DNA from: Litoditis marina
Lineage: Eukaryota; Nematoda; Chromadorea; Rhabditida; Rhabditidae
DNA: 64,000 bases
Direction: 5' to 3'
NCBI GenBank assembly: GCA_964036275.1
Contig: OZ038438.1
Location: forward strand, 5,958,978 to 6,022,977
Shown here one piece after another: positions 30,701 through 42,331 of the stretch. How positions within the stretch are numbered: position 1 is the first letter of the stretch; each line of letters begins with the position of its first letter. The notes under the pieces were generated by a model that ran no database searches, was not told where the DNA came from, and saw nothing but the letters and a program-made list of their open reading frames with translations. The position numbers were made by a program, and so were the translations under genes.

Positions 30701-31236
30701 AGGAAACATTTTCATATTAGCTAGTGGAGCATATGATTATAATATTATGGTAGGTTGCGGAGCTTGATTTACAGTTATAGGATTCTTTTGTAAAACGGCT
30801 GGTTATTTTTGATGGAAATATGTTCCAGCTGTCAGCTGTCCGTCTCTGGGTGGAAATTAATCACGCGAACGGTACTCCGTTCTCGCTGTTTGTTCCGTTC
30901 CCTCGGAAAGTTTTTGCTCCCCAAGATTACGACACTCCTCTCAAAGAATTAGGTAGGTATTATGTCATGTTCTTATACGAAGCATTTTCTCAAAAAAACT
31001 GAGCTCTATTAGTTTATAAAGTAAAAAAATATAGGGTTCACTCGGAGGATGAGCGGTTCGGTCTTGTACATCTAGCCCTGAACCGGTGTGATTCGATCCC
31101 GTTTCGTTCCAGTCATAGTTCGACAACTACGCCGTGCATCGAGATCAAACGACAACTCAAGACAATCTCATTCCTAACAAGAAACTTTTCAGGCCTCGTC
31201 CCTTCTGCCAGCCTGGTGATGACACACGCGCAATAG
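27734..31236 (+). CDS. ubxn-1: UBX domain protein 1 (UBXN1/SAKS1)
   Basis: UBXN1 proteins are adaptors that bind ubiquitin through an N-terminal UBA domain and p97/CDC-48 through a C-terminal UBX domain. Ten exons have matching phases: 27734-27823, 28036-28160, 28560-28644, 28824-28931, 29701-29780, 29915-29999, 30229-30339, 30572-30625, 30829-30952 and 31193-31236. The product is 301 residues, the size of the C. elegans protein. Domains are UBA (1-45, MSVVEQLVEMGFERTKAEKA), a C2H2 finger (about 68-93, YKCNDCGKLF to H-x5-H), a long charged coiled coil (about 100-200) and UBX (229-301, with LSAVRLW and FVPFPRKVF). The start follows a TTTTTTTAAG acceptor by one base. AATAAA is at about 31308. 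It is probably the downstream gene of an operon. Intron 2 holds a splice-donor repeat and intron 4 a MITE. Confidence 0.95.
28153..28480 (+). repeat. Seven tandem copies of the ubxn-1 exon 2 splice-donor region
   Basis: A 46/48-base unit starting TGCAACGAGTTAGTTCA begins at 28153, 28199, 28247, 28293, 28341, 28387 and 28435. The first copy spans the exon 2/intron boundary (ACGA/GTTAGT, exon end 28160), so the other six repeat a complete 5' splice site with seven or more exon bases. Spacing alternates 46 and 48, so the real amplification unit is a 94-bp dimer. Confidence 0.92.
29161..29672. mobile_element. TA-flanked MITE with ~27-bp terminal inverted repeats in ubxn-1 intron 4
   Basis: The left end TATAGTTCGTTTCAACCATC and the right end are reverse complements for about 27 bases, with TA at both outer boundaries as for Tc1/mariner insertion. 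A second hairpin nests inside at about 29198-29280. There is no coding sequence. Confidence 0.75.
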
Positions 31237-31920
31237 GAAATGTACACAGTTGATTGCTATTACGAGTTTATCGTACCTACTTGTCTATCTATTTATAATT
31301 TCACTCAGAATAAACTGGTTTCTTATCGCTTTTACTTTTCTGTTGTTCTGCTCACTGCATCGCGTTAGATAGGGTCAATTCTGTAAGAAACCGAGTCACA
31401 TACCAACAAATCTATTCCAATACTGGTCAAGCAATCAGGAACAGTTTTGGTCTCTAGTAGAAAAATTGGTTACAGACTTCTTTGAACTGATTGGAGTCTG
31501 TGTTCGGGACATCTGGGATCTCTCAGCGTTCCTATACGCTATAGCTCTTCTCATACGTGGACTCTACAGTATGCGTTTGAAATGTTTTACCAGTTTGTTT
31601 CTGAGAAAAAAACTGATATCTTCTTCAGTGCAATAGTACAGACGATATCATATTATCATTTTAGCCAAAGTTATACTGCGATCCGCTATTTTCAGAACAT
31701 CGAGAACCAACATGAAATGGCCAACCCATAAACTCGTGCAAACGTCTACTTGGACCTTTAATCCAGCCAACTCGAATTTTCATAAAGGCCCGTAAACCCA
31801 ACTTGAACATAACGGCCCGTAAACTCAACTTTGAGCAAGCCAGTAAGCCGAGTTTTGCCGTTTTGTAGTTTGATCCCGTCACTTTTCGGTCACAAATCAA
31901 GGGTTGTAGCGTTGATTCAG

Positions 31921-33630
31921 CCAACTCGATATTTCATAACGGCCAGCCCGTAAACCCAACGTGAAATGGCCAACCCGTAAACTCTTGAAAACATCTTCTC
32001 AGACCGTTGATCCAGCCAACTCGATATTTCATAACGGCCAGCCCGTAAACCCAACGTGAAATGGCCAACCCGTAAACTCTTGAAAACGTCTTCTCGGACC
32101 TTTGATCCAGCCAACTCGATATTTCATAACGGCCAGCCCGTAAACCCAACGTGAAATGGCCAACCCGTAAACTCTTGAAAACATCTTCTCAGACCGTTGA
32201 TCCAGCCAACTCGATATTTCATAACGGCCAGCCCGTAAACCCAACGTGAAATGGCCAACCCGTAAACTCTTGAAAACGTCTACTCGGACCTTTGATCCAG
32301 CCAACTCGATATTTCATAACGGCCAGCCCGTAAACCCAACGTGAAATGGCCAACCCGTAAACTCTTGAAAACGTCTACTCGGACCTTTGATCCAGCCAAC
32401 TCGATATTTCATAACGGCCAGCCCGTAAACCCAACGTGAAATGGCCAACCCGTAAACTCTTGAAAACGTCTACTCGGACCTTTGATCCAGCCAACTCGAT
32501 ATTTCATAACGGCCAGCCCGTAAACCCAACGTGAAATGGCCAACCCGTAAACTCTTGAAAACGTCTACTCGGACCTTTGATCCAGCCAACTCGATATTTC
32601 ATAACGGCCAGCCCGTAAACCCAACGTGAAATGGCCAACCCGTAAACTCTTGAAAACGTCTACTCGGACCTTTGATCCAGCCAACTCGATATTTCATAAC
32701 GGCCAGCCCGTAAACCCAACGTGAAATGGCCAACCCGTAAACTCTTGAAAACGTCTACTCGGACCTTTGATCCAGCCAACTCGATATTTCATAACGGCCA
32801 GCCCGTAAACCCAACGTGAAATGGCCAACCCGTAAACTCTTGAAAACGTCTACTCGGACCTTTGATCCAGCCAACTCGATATTTCATAACGGCCAGCCCG
32901 TAAACCCAACGTGAAATGGCCAACCCGTAAACTCTTGAAAACGTCTACTCGGACCTTTGATCCAGCCAACTCGATATTTCATAACGGCCAGCCCGTAAAC
33001 CCAACGTGAAATGGCCAACCCGTAAACTCTTGAAAACGTCTACTCGGACCTTTGATCCAGCCAACTCGATATTTCATAACGGCCAGCCCGTAAACCCAAC
33101 GTGAAATGGCCAACCCGTAAACTCTTGAAAACGTCTACTCGGACCTTTGATCCAGCCAACTCGATATTTCATAACGGCCAGCCCGTAAACCCAACGTGAA
33201 ATGGCCAACCCGTAAACTCTTGAAAACGTCTACTCGGACCTTTGATCCAGCCAACTCGATATTTCATAACGGCCAGCCCGTAAACCCAACGTGAAATGGC
33301 CAACCCGTAAACTCTTGAAAACGTCTACTCGGACCTTTGATCCAGCCAACTCGATATTTCATAACGGCCAGCCCGTAAACCCAACGTGAAATGGCCAACC
33401 CGTAAACTCTTGAAAACGTCTACTCGGACCTTTGATCCAGCCAACTCGATATTTCATAACGGCCAGCCCGTAAACCCAACGTGAAATGGCCAACCCGTAA
33501 ACTCTTGAAAACGTCTACTCGGACCTTTGATCCAGCCAACTCGATATTTCATAACGGCCAGCCCGTAAACCCAACGTGAAATGGCCAACCCGTAAACTCT
33601 TGAAAACGTCTACTTGGACCGTTAATCTAG
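31921..33630. repeat. 95-bp satellite array, 18 copies
   Basis: Exact 95-base periodicity runs from 31921 (unit start CCAACTCGATATTTCATAAC) with later starts at 32016, 32111, 32206 and so on to 33536. Most units are identical; the first four alternate in a few bases and the last diverges. A broken related stretch precedes it at 31702-31850. The unit itself holds two variants of CCCGTAAAC. Long frames over it are artefacts, since 95 is not a multiple of three. Confidence 0.97.
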
Positions 33631-34134
33631 TCCAGAACACAAAGTGCACAAAACTTATAACCGAAAATTCAGTCCTATCGGAAAGCCCCGGAGAGATTGG
33701 TCAAAGTTCTATTTCCAGCAGCCATGAACTTTTCTATTTCCTGCAGCCAAGGTACGACTTGCATTGGTTTGAAGTTTCCATAAAGATTGTTACGCATGAC
33801 TAGTTTTCCTCTGTTTCAAATATAATAGATGGTTTGTGCTTTCTTGCGGCGGACCAAACTGAAAAGTTTTCGAGCAAGCCAATACGCCGAGTTTTGCCGT
33901 TTTGTAGTTTGATCCCGTCACCTTTCGGTCACAAATCAAGGGTTGTTGCGAGTTCAAACTTCAATTCTGCTATGGGCATCCTCTGTACAACTCGATAGTA
34001 ACTTGCTATATAACTAGTCCGACTCTAGAATTCAGATAGCAAAGTCGTAACACACTACGGTAATTTATTTCGCGAACTATGGAGCCTATGTGAAAGCAGA
34101 TGAGTCTGCCGTCTCTTTCTCACTATTATATCCG

Positions 34135-34264
34135 GAGGCCGTATGTATGAACCATCCCGGGCCGGGTTGGGATGTTATCCCGAGCTCGATTCGGCTATTT
34201 CCCGACCGATTGAGTTCGGGATAACATCCCAACCCGGCCCGGGATGGTTCATACATACGGCCTC
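34135..34264. mobile_element. 130-bp near-perfect palindromic MITE
   Basis: Arms of about 54 bases starting GAGGCCGTATGTATGAACCA are complementary across a short loop near 34195. The arms contain CCCGGGCCGGGTTGGGATG, much richer in GC than the surroundings. It is non-coding. Confidence 0.85.
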
Positions 34265-34523
34265 AGACGGTTTTCAAGCATTTTCGTAGGTAATATAGTC
34301 TACGCCGGCGTGAAAGCTACTATATAGACATATTACTGCGTTCCGTCATCACTGAACTTCAAATGTCGAATGGGGCAGATATTCTATACTCGGGTTTGAT
34401 TTATGGTACTGGTACGAAAGTAATCAGTTTTAAAGTTTTTTCCCAAATATATTCAATATCGGTAGGGGTGCAACGTTTATCTAGTTTTGTCTGATTTCTC
34501 TGTTCAACCATCATGTGTTACAG

Positions 34524-37068
34524 ACAACAAACAGAACGGAGAATCTGCTGCTCATGACTCCGTGAGTTCAGTTCTGTACCGGAACGAAACTTCTCATTTT
34601 AGCTGTTGGCTTCAGTATTTTCGTTGCCGTCACAAATACTCTGAACGTGTCTCAAATAGTCATCACACTCCCTCTTCGAAAAACCGAGAAGCTTATCATT
34701 GGACCCAATTAAACCTCGTTCACGGTATTGAAAACTAATCGGAACTTTATTGATACACAAACAAACTCCATTTAGGTACCAAGAAAAAAAAGATAAAAAG
34801 GAATGAGAATCTGACATATCTGACAAATCTTGGTTGAACTGTCTACTGAAAGTGGTCAGACGCACGCACTCTATTGTTCCAACTTTTCGTGAATTACAGG
34901 AGTGCATTCTTTGTCGTTTGTGCTACATTCCGCTCACTGATAAGGCGTCGACGTTCTGCCGGCTTTCACGGGGTGAGAATTATTAAGTATTTGTGAGCTA
35001 CAAAAGACAGAGAGCAGAAAGGTGATCAGTACTTCAGACGTTATAGGATGGTCTGCGTCTCTCTGACCTGCACAGTGCCTCACCGAGGAAGGGGCAACTG
35101 CCTGGGAATTCCACACTCCTTTGAGTGATACATAATGACTTTGCATGCTTATTTGACTCGAAAAAGACTGCTAATAATGGAAATGTGTTCATACTGCAAT
35201 TTAAAGACACCCCCTTGTTTTTGTGTTGTCTCTTTTAAAGAAGGACGATTATGTGGTCCAATCGCAACGGTTCAGTCCTTTTGCAATACATTTTTCAATT
35301 GCAGTTTAAAGGACCGTTGACACGAGATTGGTCCGCATTACCGTCCTTCTCTAAGAGAGATTCTCTAACGAGAGTCCACACGTGTTTCGAGGAGGTGTCT
35401 CGAACGCGAAAGCGATTGTTATCGCAGCAAAAGTATTAGTTTGTTTTTAGATGTGGAGGTGGGGGGCCTCAATATCAATCCCCCCCCACTTCTACTGCTT
35501 CGAGTGTGTTAAAGCACACGCGATTGGGTGTTCCGAGCGGAAAGTGGTTGCGAAGGACGGAATGGGCATTCCATGTAGTCTACAGGCTTGCCCCGGCTTT
35601 CTACCACCCGGTAAAAATCTAGTTATTCATACAAATTACATCCATACAATAACGTATGTGCTCTGGTCCCGTACTCTTTACTCTCTACAGTACTCTGATG
35701 GTTTACAATTGTAGGGTTTGCTCTATACAATAAAGGGCTATTGTCTTATCCCGCTATGTGTGTAGTTGGATAATGTCGTTTTTCTCAGTCGAAATTTGTG
35801 AACCCCCGCGTATTTCGAGATAAAACGAAGATTTGGCCACTCCCAATAACCGCTTTCACAGATGAGCTTCGTCACGCAGGCGTGGACGACGGGACCATGG
35901 ACCGTCTTCATGATGAATTGCAGAGAGTCGCAATTTCTTCTGCCGGGGTTCACTTGGAGAGGTGGTTCATGATTCTCAATTGATTTTGTACTTTGGATAG
36001 GATAGAATAGAATGCTCATTGCCTGATGGTGGGCTCTTTCCAAAGAAGTCCTACACGGTCTTTCTTGCCATATTCAGCTGTGTTTGTAGTTTTATTCCGT
36101 TGCCTTTCAGTCGCAATTCGCGAACTAGGGCGCGTATCGATAACAAATCACGAAGAAAATTTGGACAGTCAATGAATTTCATTCATGGAGATTCAGTGCT
36201 GAAAAAATTAGTTCTTCCTTGTACTTCTAACTTGAGATATAGAACGCATCTCAGCAGGTTGCAGCTAGTTGTCGCCCGTTATTCTGGGACGATGTGCGAT
36301 GGAATCCCGTGAAAGCAGGCGAACCATACCTACACCCAGTCTTACTTTCAAACTTTCAAAATTTTGACATGTCTGCAAGCATGTGGAGCGAACTCTACAA
36401 TTTTCTAACCATCTTTATGTTGAACCTGTCTTGTTTCAGGTGTCCTAATTGCGATTTCGGTCAGATTATGGATAGTCCACCGGAAGTTAATAAAGTATTT
36501 CATTGCTTGAATTGCAAAGAAACCTTTTGCAGGTAGGTACATTGTGACACTTGAACGTACGGTTTTCACAAAAGTGTGTTGGCAGTTTGGAGTGTCTTTT
36601 TATCGACTATCTTCATTTTTGAATGAACTTCGTTGGACGGTCAGAAGCTACGCTCACATTTGCGCAATTTGTTCAAACTTGGTCGATATCACCCTATAGC
36701 TCTTTCCAAAGCTAAGAAATACGGTGTAAAAAAGAAATACGGATGTTGCTCTAACCCCGTGTACTTGTAGTTTGATTCTATTGTTTAAGGTCTTAGTTAG
36801 TCCGTAAACTATGAAGTGTATCGAGTTCAAAGTACAACTCAGCTATGGTCGTTCCCTGAATATCATATTCACAAAGCATCAACATCGTTGCTGTGACCAA
36901 CAAGGCTTTTTGAGAGAGAACTGCACAAAAAGAAGCACGTATTAGCTAAACTAAAAAGTCGAGCACAACGCTCCAACGTAGTTCATTTCTTCATAATCTC
37001 ACGACCCTTTTAGGCTTTGCGGAGAAACATGGCCACCGCATGTCGGAAAGCGATGCGGAGAGCAGTGA
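34524..37068 (+). CDS. RBR-type E3 ubiquitin ligase (RNF216/TRIAD3-like), RING1-IBR only, possibly broken
   Basis: RBR ligases pass ubiquitin from E2 to a RING2 cysteine. Exons read: 34524-34561, 34900-34972 (SECILCRLCYIPL, RING1 start), 35451-35610 (HFYCFECV, RING1 end), 35862-35961 (helix DELRHAGVDDGTMDRLHDEL), 36440-36532 (CPNCDFG...CLNCKETFC) and 37014-37068 (RLCGETWPPHVGKRC, then stop). The IBR zinc pattern is complete and its wording is nearest RNF216. Two things are odd. The exon at 35451 contains a run of eight C (35480-35487) that puts its upstream and downstream halves in different frames. No RING2 follows; the frame stops after IBR, so the catalytic cysteine is absent. Upstream exons are not found. 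It may be a pseudogene, a gene with a sequencing indel, or a truncated RBR. Confidence 0.55.
35233..35356. mobile_element. MITE family B, copy 2
   Basis: The ends TTTAAAGAAGGACGATTATG and the complement at the right match the element at 16053-16186, including the inner CCAATC. It lies in an intron of the RBR gene, about 95 bp before the exon at 35451. Confidence 0.7.
36765..36845 (+). repeat. Member of a dispersed ~80-bp repeat (TGTAGTTTGATCCCGTT family)
   Basis: This copy shows the whole consensus: TGTAGTTTGATCCCGTT, then a GGTCAGAACTC-like part, a GTATCGAG core and a TACAACTCAG end. Other copies or fragments are near 31088, 31862, 33905, 35760, 36085, 44497, 47997, 49425 and 50543 (plus) and 47380-47440 (minus). 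None is seen left of 31 kb. It is short, has no inverted ends and no coding capacity; a SINE-like origin is possible. Confidence 0.6.
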
Positions 37069-38271
37069 AATGTGCGGTCATCATTTCTAGTTATAATTTG
37101 TTCGTCTTGCAGCGGTGATACGTTTATTGATTAGTCAAACGACGTCTTATTTTACCTCCTTTTTCAATTGAGACTTCGGCTTGAATACATAACTTTCTGA
37201 CACTTTTATTCTCTTTATCGAGGAGGTTGCAAGTTTTCCAACTTTAATTGTGATTCTATATTTCGAAGAGTATTCAAAAACGTTGTGACATGGATTGATT
37301 CAGAAAACAGCCGATAAAAAAGCCAATTGGTGTACTGTAAGACTCTCAGTCTCAATGGCGAGGACTATACTAATCAACGGTCACGTCTTGTAGGTTTATT
37401 GTCCTGTAAACGTATCATCGAAACACATTTGACGTTTCTCGAAAGTCTGCTCTGGGTCTGTCAACGGCTTGCCATGATTTTTAAACGTATAATTTAAGCA
37501 TTCCAACATGTGTTTTATTCCTTGAATTAGTTTAGAACTGTTCAATTCATTATCAAATCGAGTTTAGAACTGTTCAATTCATTATCATATAGTTTTGTAC
37601 GGTTCGAGACATGAGTACTTTTAATTCTTTTTTTCTTTTCAAGTGACGTTTCTTTTGCGTGGTTGCTGTATTTGTTGAGCCTTTAAATTCTAATTCGTCG
37701 TTTCTATATTTAGTGTTACCTATCATGATTTACACAAAAATCTGTTGAAATATTGAACGTGTTATAGTTATCATATTTCAAAGCTTCTTTTTGGTGACTT
37801 TCAGGTCTGAAACTTCATTTAATTGTTAGATCTGCCGACTCTTCTCCGTACTCCGGTTATTTTGGTATCAGGACCGTTTTCTATATCGCGCGCAGCGCGA
37901 AGCGCTGTGCGAGATTTGTCTTTGGTTCGGCTAATGCGCGCTTTCGTTTTTTTAGTTCACCCTCAAAAAGGCCCAAACGTGCAAATCGAAACTTTTTATG
38001 ATTTGTTGATATTTCATGGCATACTTACAAGCTATGTTCAAAATTTGAACAAAATTGATTAAGTTTGAGCCGAGTTATGACGTTATGCGCTTCATGCAGA
38101 CCGAAAAAAATTGTTTTTCATCAAGTTATGGGTCTTTGAAAATGTAAAAGCCCTCTCTGTCGGGGTAAATGAAATTGCGTTATAACTCAGCTCATTCCTA
38201 ACCAATTCAAGTAAAATTTGAAGTATGATACCAAGACATGAACTGACATCGATTTAGATGTAAGTCTTCTA

Positions 38272-38890
38272 CTGATGACGTCATTGAGGATTCTGGAGCT
38301 CGGATGACGTCATAATTGAAAAAAGCAAAGTTGACGTCAAATTACTTTTCAAACGGCTAGTAGTCACAAACTAGTCGCGTATCACAGAAGCGTTATACAG
38401 AAAGGACGTCATCACGGATTCTGGAGCCCGGATGACGTCCAAATTAAAAAGTGTAAAGTTGACGTCAAATGTTTCTCCAAATGATGATAACAGTGGGCAG
38501 GTGGGGTATTAACGGTGAAACTTCATCTAAACATGACGTATTCTGGGATTCTGAAAGCCCGATGACGTCAATTCTGGAAAGTGCAAAGTTGACGTCGAAT
38601 ATTTCATCAAATGATGCAAATATCTTAAAAATGGTAGATTAACGATGAAACTTCGTCTCAGTATGACTTGTTCTAGAATTCAGAAGGCCCGATGACGTCA
38701 ACTTTCAAAAAAAAAGACGTGACATATGTTTTCGAATGCTGAGAGTTTCTTAAAAATGGTCAATTCACGATAAAACTTCATTCAAACATGACGTATTCTG
38801 GGACTCTGAAGGGCAGATAAAGTAAGTTTTCAGAACTGCAATGTTGACGTCATGTTTTTTTTTCGAATGATGATAGTACTTGACAAGTGG
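38272..38890. repeat. ~130-bp degenerate satellite rich in TGACGTCA
   Basis: About five diverged units follow one another, anchored by AAAGTTGACGTC at 38331, 38459 and 38589, a broken one near 38711, and one at 38843. A second site, GATGACGTCA, follows ATTCTGGAGCCC in each unit. At least nine GACGTC cores occur in 620 bp. TGACGTCA is the palindromic cAMP-response (CREB/ATF) element. Confidence 0.8.
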
Positions 38891-38974
38891 TTCATCAGGA
38901 AAACAATTTTATCTTCACCGTACAGATCGAACCACCTCTTTACATACCTACGGCATGTGTACAAAAAGAGAAAA

Positions 38975-39701
38975 ATTCATGAAAAAGTGGGGGCCCAACG
39001 ACTGTGAGATTTGTCTTCTGCTGTGCGCCCCTTAGACAGCTACTCTCAAATGGAGCAGCTACTGCTACAAAAACCGGAAAATACTTATATACTCAAGTAT
39101 AACTGTTCATTACAAACATACAAAAGTCGTAAAATATTTTTTCAAACCTGTAAACTAGAATCTGCAATTAACCGAAAAATACTAATATACTCAAGTATAA
39201 CTGTTCATTACAAACATACAAAAGTCGTAAAATATTTTCTCAAACATGTAAACTAGAATCTACAAATCACAGATGTTAACTCAACGTAGTCAATAATAGA
39301 ATTCCTGGTTTTGTGCACAATGGTTGGAATTTTTTGTCATTACTTCAATTCTAGGTGCTATAACGTTTGTCATAGTATTCAACAGTTGTTCTCTCTTTCG
39401 CAGCTGTGATTTGTATATTCTAGTTTACATGTTTGAGAAAATATTTTACGACTTTTGTATGTTTGTAATGAACAGTTATACTTGAGTATATTAGTATTTT
39501 TCGGTTAATTGCAGATTCTAGTTTACAGGTTTGAAAAAATATTTTACGACTTTTGTATGTTTGTAATGAACAGTTATACTTGAGTATATAAGTATTTTCC
39601 GGTTTTTGTAGCAGTAGCTGCTCCATTTGAGAGTAGCTGTCTAAGGGGCGCACAGCAGAAGACAAATCTCACAGTCGTTGGGCCCCCACTTTTTCATGAA
39701 T
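38975..39701. mobile_element. 727-bp foldback element with 298-bp inverted arms
   Basis: Left arm 38975-39272 and right arm 39404-39701 are reverse complements with only a couple of differences; the spacer is 131 bp. The tips read ATTCATGAAAAAGTGGGGGC. Each arm holds two tandem copies of an approximately 88-base unit. The same 81-codon frame appears on both strands simply because of the inversion. Structure is that of a foldback or long-TIR transposon without transposase. Confidence 0.92.
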
Positions 39702-40574
39702 AATACTATTCTTCTGGCTTCGTGAGCTGAAAACTGCTTCATTACATCTCAAATAGGGTTACCAATCCGTTTATCATACAAATAAACTGGAACTAGAGAA
39801 ACATACGCATCAATTTCTCGGTCTTGGCATTTTTCGATTGCACTAACAGCTTTTCAAGATACCTGAATAAAAAGGTTAACTGATTAGTAGGTTACTAACC
39901 AAATGCGGTTAGCTCGAGGACCTCAAATAACAGGTTGGGTTACCAAGGAAATGTTGCTGGATGAATAGTGGTTCTCTGTCCCACGGTCAATATGTGATTG
40001 GTGTTAGTTTTCGGAGGCAGAGTGGAACATCAGTGATTACTCTATTTGCATGTCTCGGGTCCCCCCCCCCCGCAGTAAAGTGCGCGAGGCGTAACGGCAA
40101 GCCACCTCTCTTCTCTCAGCCACTCCGGTTCGCCCAGATATGAAACCTTCTCATTTTTTTTTCTTTTGGTGTCAAACGAAGAAGCTCAACACAACAATTC
40201 AATCTGTGTGAATTGTCCTCGTATAATTAGTTCAGGTTGTTTCAATTCAAGTGGAACGAATGAGTCTCCTCTGAACTTCTTCAAATACCTTTCGCATGCG
40301 GTCTCTGTTGATTATGTGTCTCTATATGATGTCTTCGTTTTTGATTATCTGCTGCGCCCACTCGTTTTTCCTGTCAGTTTCACCCCGCTGCGCCAAAGTC
40401 CAGTCCTGACTTTCGCTTCTTCGCTAACATGTTTCATACCTGTAGAACATAACTTAATCAGTTCATGGAGATATGATTTGAGAAAAGAGACGTCTTCTTT
40501 TCAGAACGAAAACGATTTGTGTTTACCAACAACTTCATAAGAATCATCCAATAAATTATAACTTGGGGGAAGGG

Positions 40575-40712
40575 CAAACCTTCACTCATCGCATGTATAT
40601 ATTCAGTTTTTCCTTTCACTCGGGAAAAAGTACCGACACAAATCAAACCTTCACTCATCGCATGTATATATTCAGTTTTTCCTTTCACTCGGGAAAAAGT
40701 ACCGACACAAAT
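40575..40712. repeat. 69-bp direct repeat, 2 copies
   Basis: Two identical 69-base units starting CAAACCTTCACTCATCGCAT lie at 40575 and 40644 in non-coding DNA. Confidence 0.92.
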
Positions 40713-42331
40713 ATCCAATCACATTTATATAAGGAGACGGAGTATTCAATCTGAATCCTGCTATTTTGCTGCACACATGATCATACTCAATACTTTTTAC
40801 CTTCCCAGTTTTTTTCCTTTTTCTAACCTTGTTGAACGAACGTTTCCTTTGAAAGAAGCCGAGAGTAGTTTCCGTAGAACCTTTTTTCGCGACACTACTC
40901 ACCGAACACCATTTTAATATTTTCTTGCAGATACAGTAATCTCTTAACAAGTGCTAGATTTAAACGACAAGTAGGAAATGTATTACCCGATGTTACATAA
41001 TCAGATGATTGGCGGTCAATGTTTTCACTGGCCCTTCCATTAGGCAGAATTTATGGGGAAAGCTAACACCTCCGTGGACAGCTGTTCCATGAATTGGCAA
41101 CACATCTATAGTTGTGTCGGGGCCGAGCCTAGGTAGATCAGCTGAATTTGATGAATGTCCTCCCACCTCCCCAACAAGAAGTACACAACAACATCGGGTA
41201 TCGCTTCTGTTTTTTAGAGACGAGAAAACCAACTGTCTATCTGGCGACACCTACACATCCTCTCCCCGTGCTCTGAACCATGTCACTTTTGAACATCTGT
41301 GACGTTTTCACATTGTGTTGAACCCACAGATAGCCTATATATTATTGCAAATTAGAAATTATTTCGTACAACCAGCATTTTTCGTGAACTTGCGATATGA
41401 ATTTGAGAATTCCTGCAAGATTTTACACCACTGATATGTGCCACCTAGCCTGGATGTATTTGAGAGCACTTCGTTCAGAAATTGTTTCGTGAACTTTCAC
41501 AAACGGTGCTAGCTGCATCTGAACAAAAAAAGTCCCAAAAGAAGTCTATCAACGTTGCCAGTAGGACACACCATGATTCGTTTGCAATTCTTCCCAAAAC
41601 AGATGAGTTTGTACCACTCAGCTCGTTATTACAGACGTCGCACATACACCATGCACGCTTGTGTGTTTTTAAACTTTTTGTACACATGCTGTTGAATGAT
41701 TTCCAGACTGTCGTGCATTTCTATATTTCAAATCCTATTATATGCTGAGTAGAATATTCGACATTACATTCATTGCCGTATGGCGAAAATGGCCACAAGT
41801 TGAGAACATAGAATTAGGAAACTGTTAAAGAAAATCCCTAACTTGAAGTAAGCACATTTTTGTTTTTGAAACGAAACCGAAAACTTGATGCATCATTACA
41901 GCTAAGGCAATCGGGAAAGCGATTGTGATCGTAGTCAAACCCTTCTTCGTCAGAAACATATTCAATACATTTAGAAATCGGAAATGTGGAAAAGTCTAAC
42001 TAACACTATTTTCTCACAATACTATATAGGTGACTGTTTACCAATGACTAAGATCTCCAAATTGAACACAGAAAAATTCAGATTTTTTGAATCCTAATGA
42101 ATCTATATTGAATACGCAAATATGTATAGCTCCACAATTGAAAATATAACACTGCAATGTGAAATGTGGTCATTGTCAACCCAGTACTTGTTCCCATTTG
42201 TTTCCAGTCTCTGTCTTGTTTTCAGTATCTTATATTGTCTCTATATTGTATATTGTAATATTTACTTTGTCTTATAGTGTGTTCTTGCAGGATTCCTCTG
42301 TTTCCCGTTCGCAGTCTTGGTCTGTGACCCT

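Larger units (their letters stand above)
37069..42331. other. Gene-poor intergenic region
   Basis: Between the RBR fragment and the kinase gene I find no convincing exon chain. The region holds a GC palindrome at 37885-37910, the CRE-motif satellite (38272-38890), the foldback element (38975-39701), a poly-C run at 40061 and a two-copy repeat (40575-40712). Frames at 40993-41250 (minus) and 41482-41748 (plus) look somewhat protein-like but have no recognisable family or splice partners. Confidence 0.5.

Noticed and set aside
31661..32304. Long minus-strand frames encoding repeated SRVYGLAISRWVYGLA-type peptides
   Set aside because: They arise from the 95-bp satellite, whose period is not a multiple of three; the frame changes from unit to unit.
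31921..33630. Regular repeats considered as a CRISPR array
   Set aside because: Units are contiguous 95-mers without variable spacers, in a eukaryotic genome.
39011..39665. Two identical 81-codon frames on opposite strands
   Set aside because: They are the two arms of the foldback element; no domain, no splice context.
40193..40260. CVNCPRIISSGC on the plus strand as a possible missing RING2 of the RBR gene
   Set aside because: Spacing is wrong and the later CxCG and CxxC pairs are absent; no exon boundaries fit.
40993..41748. Protein-like frames on both strands
   Set aside because: No family, no consistent splice partners, and the opposite strand is as open; not enough for a gene call.
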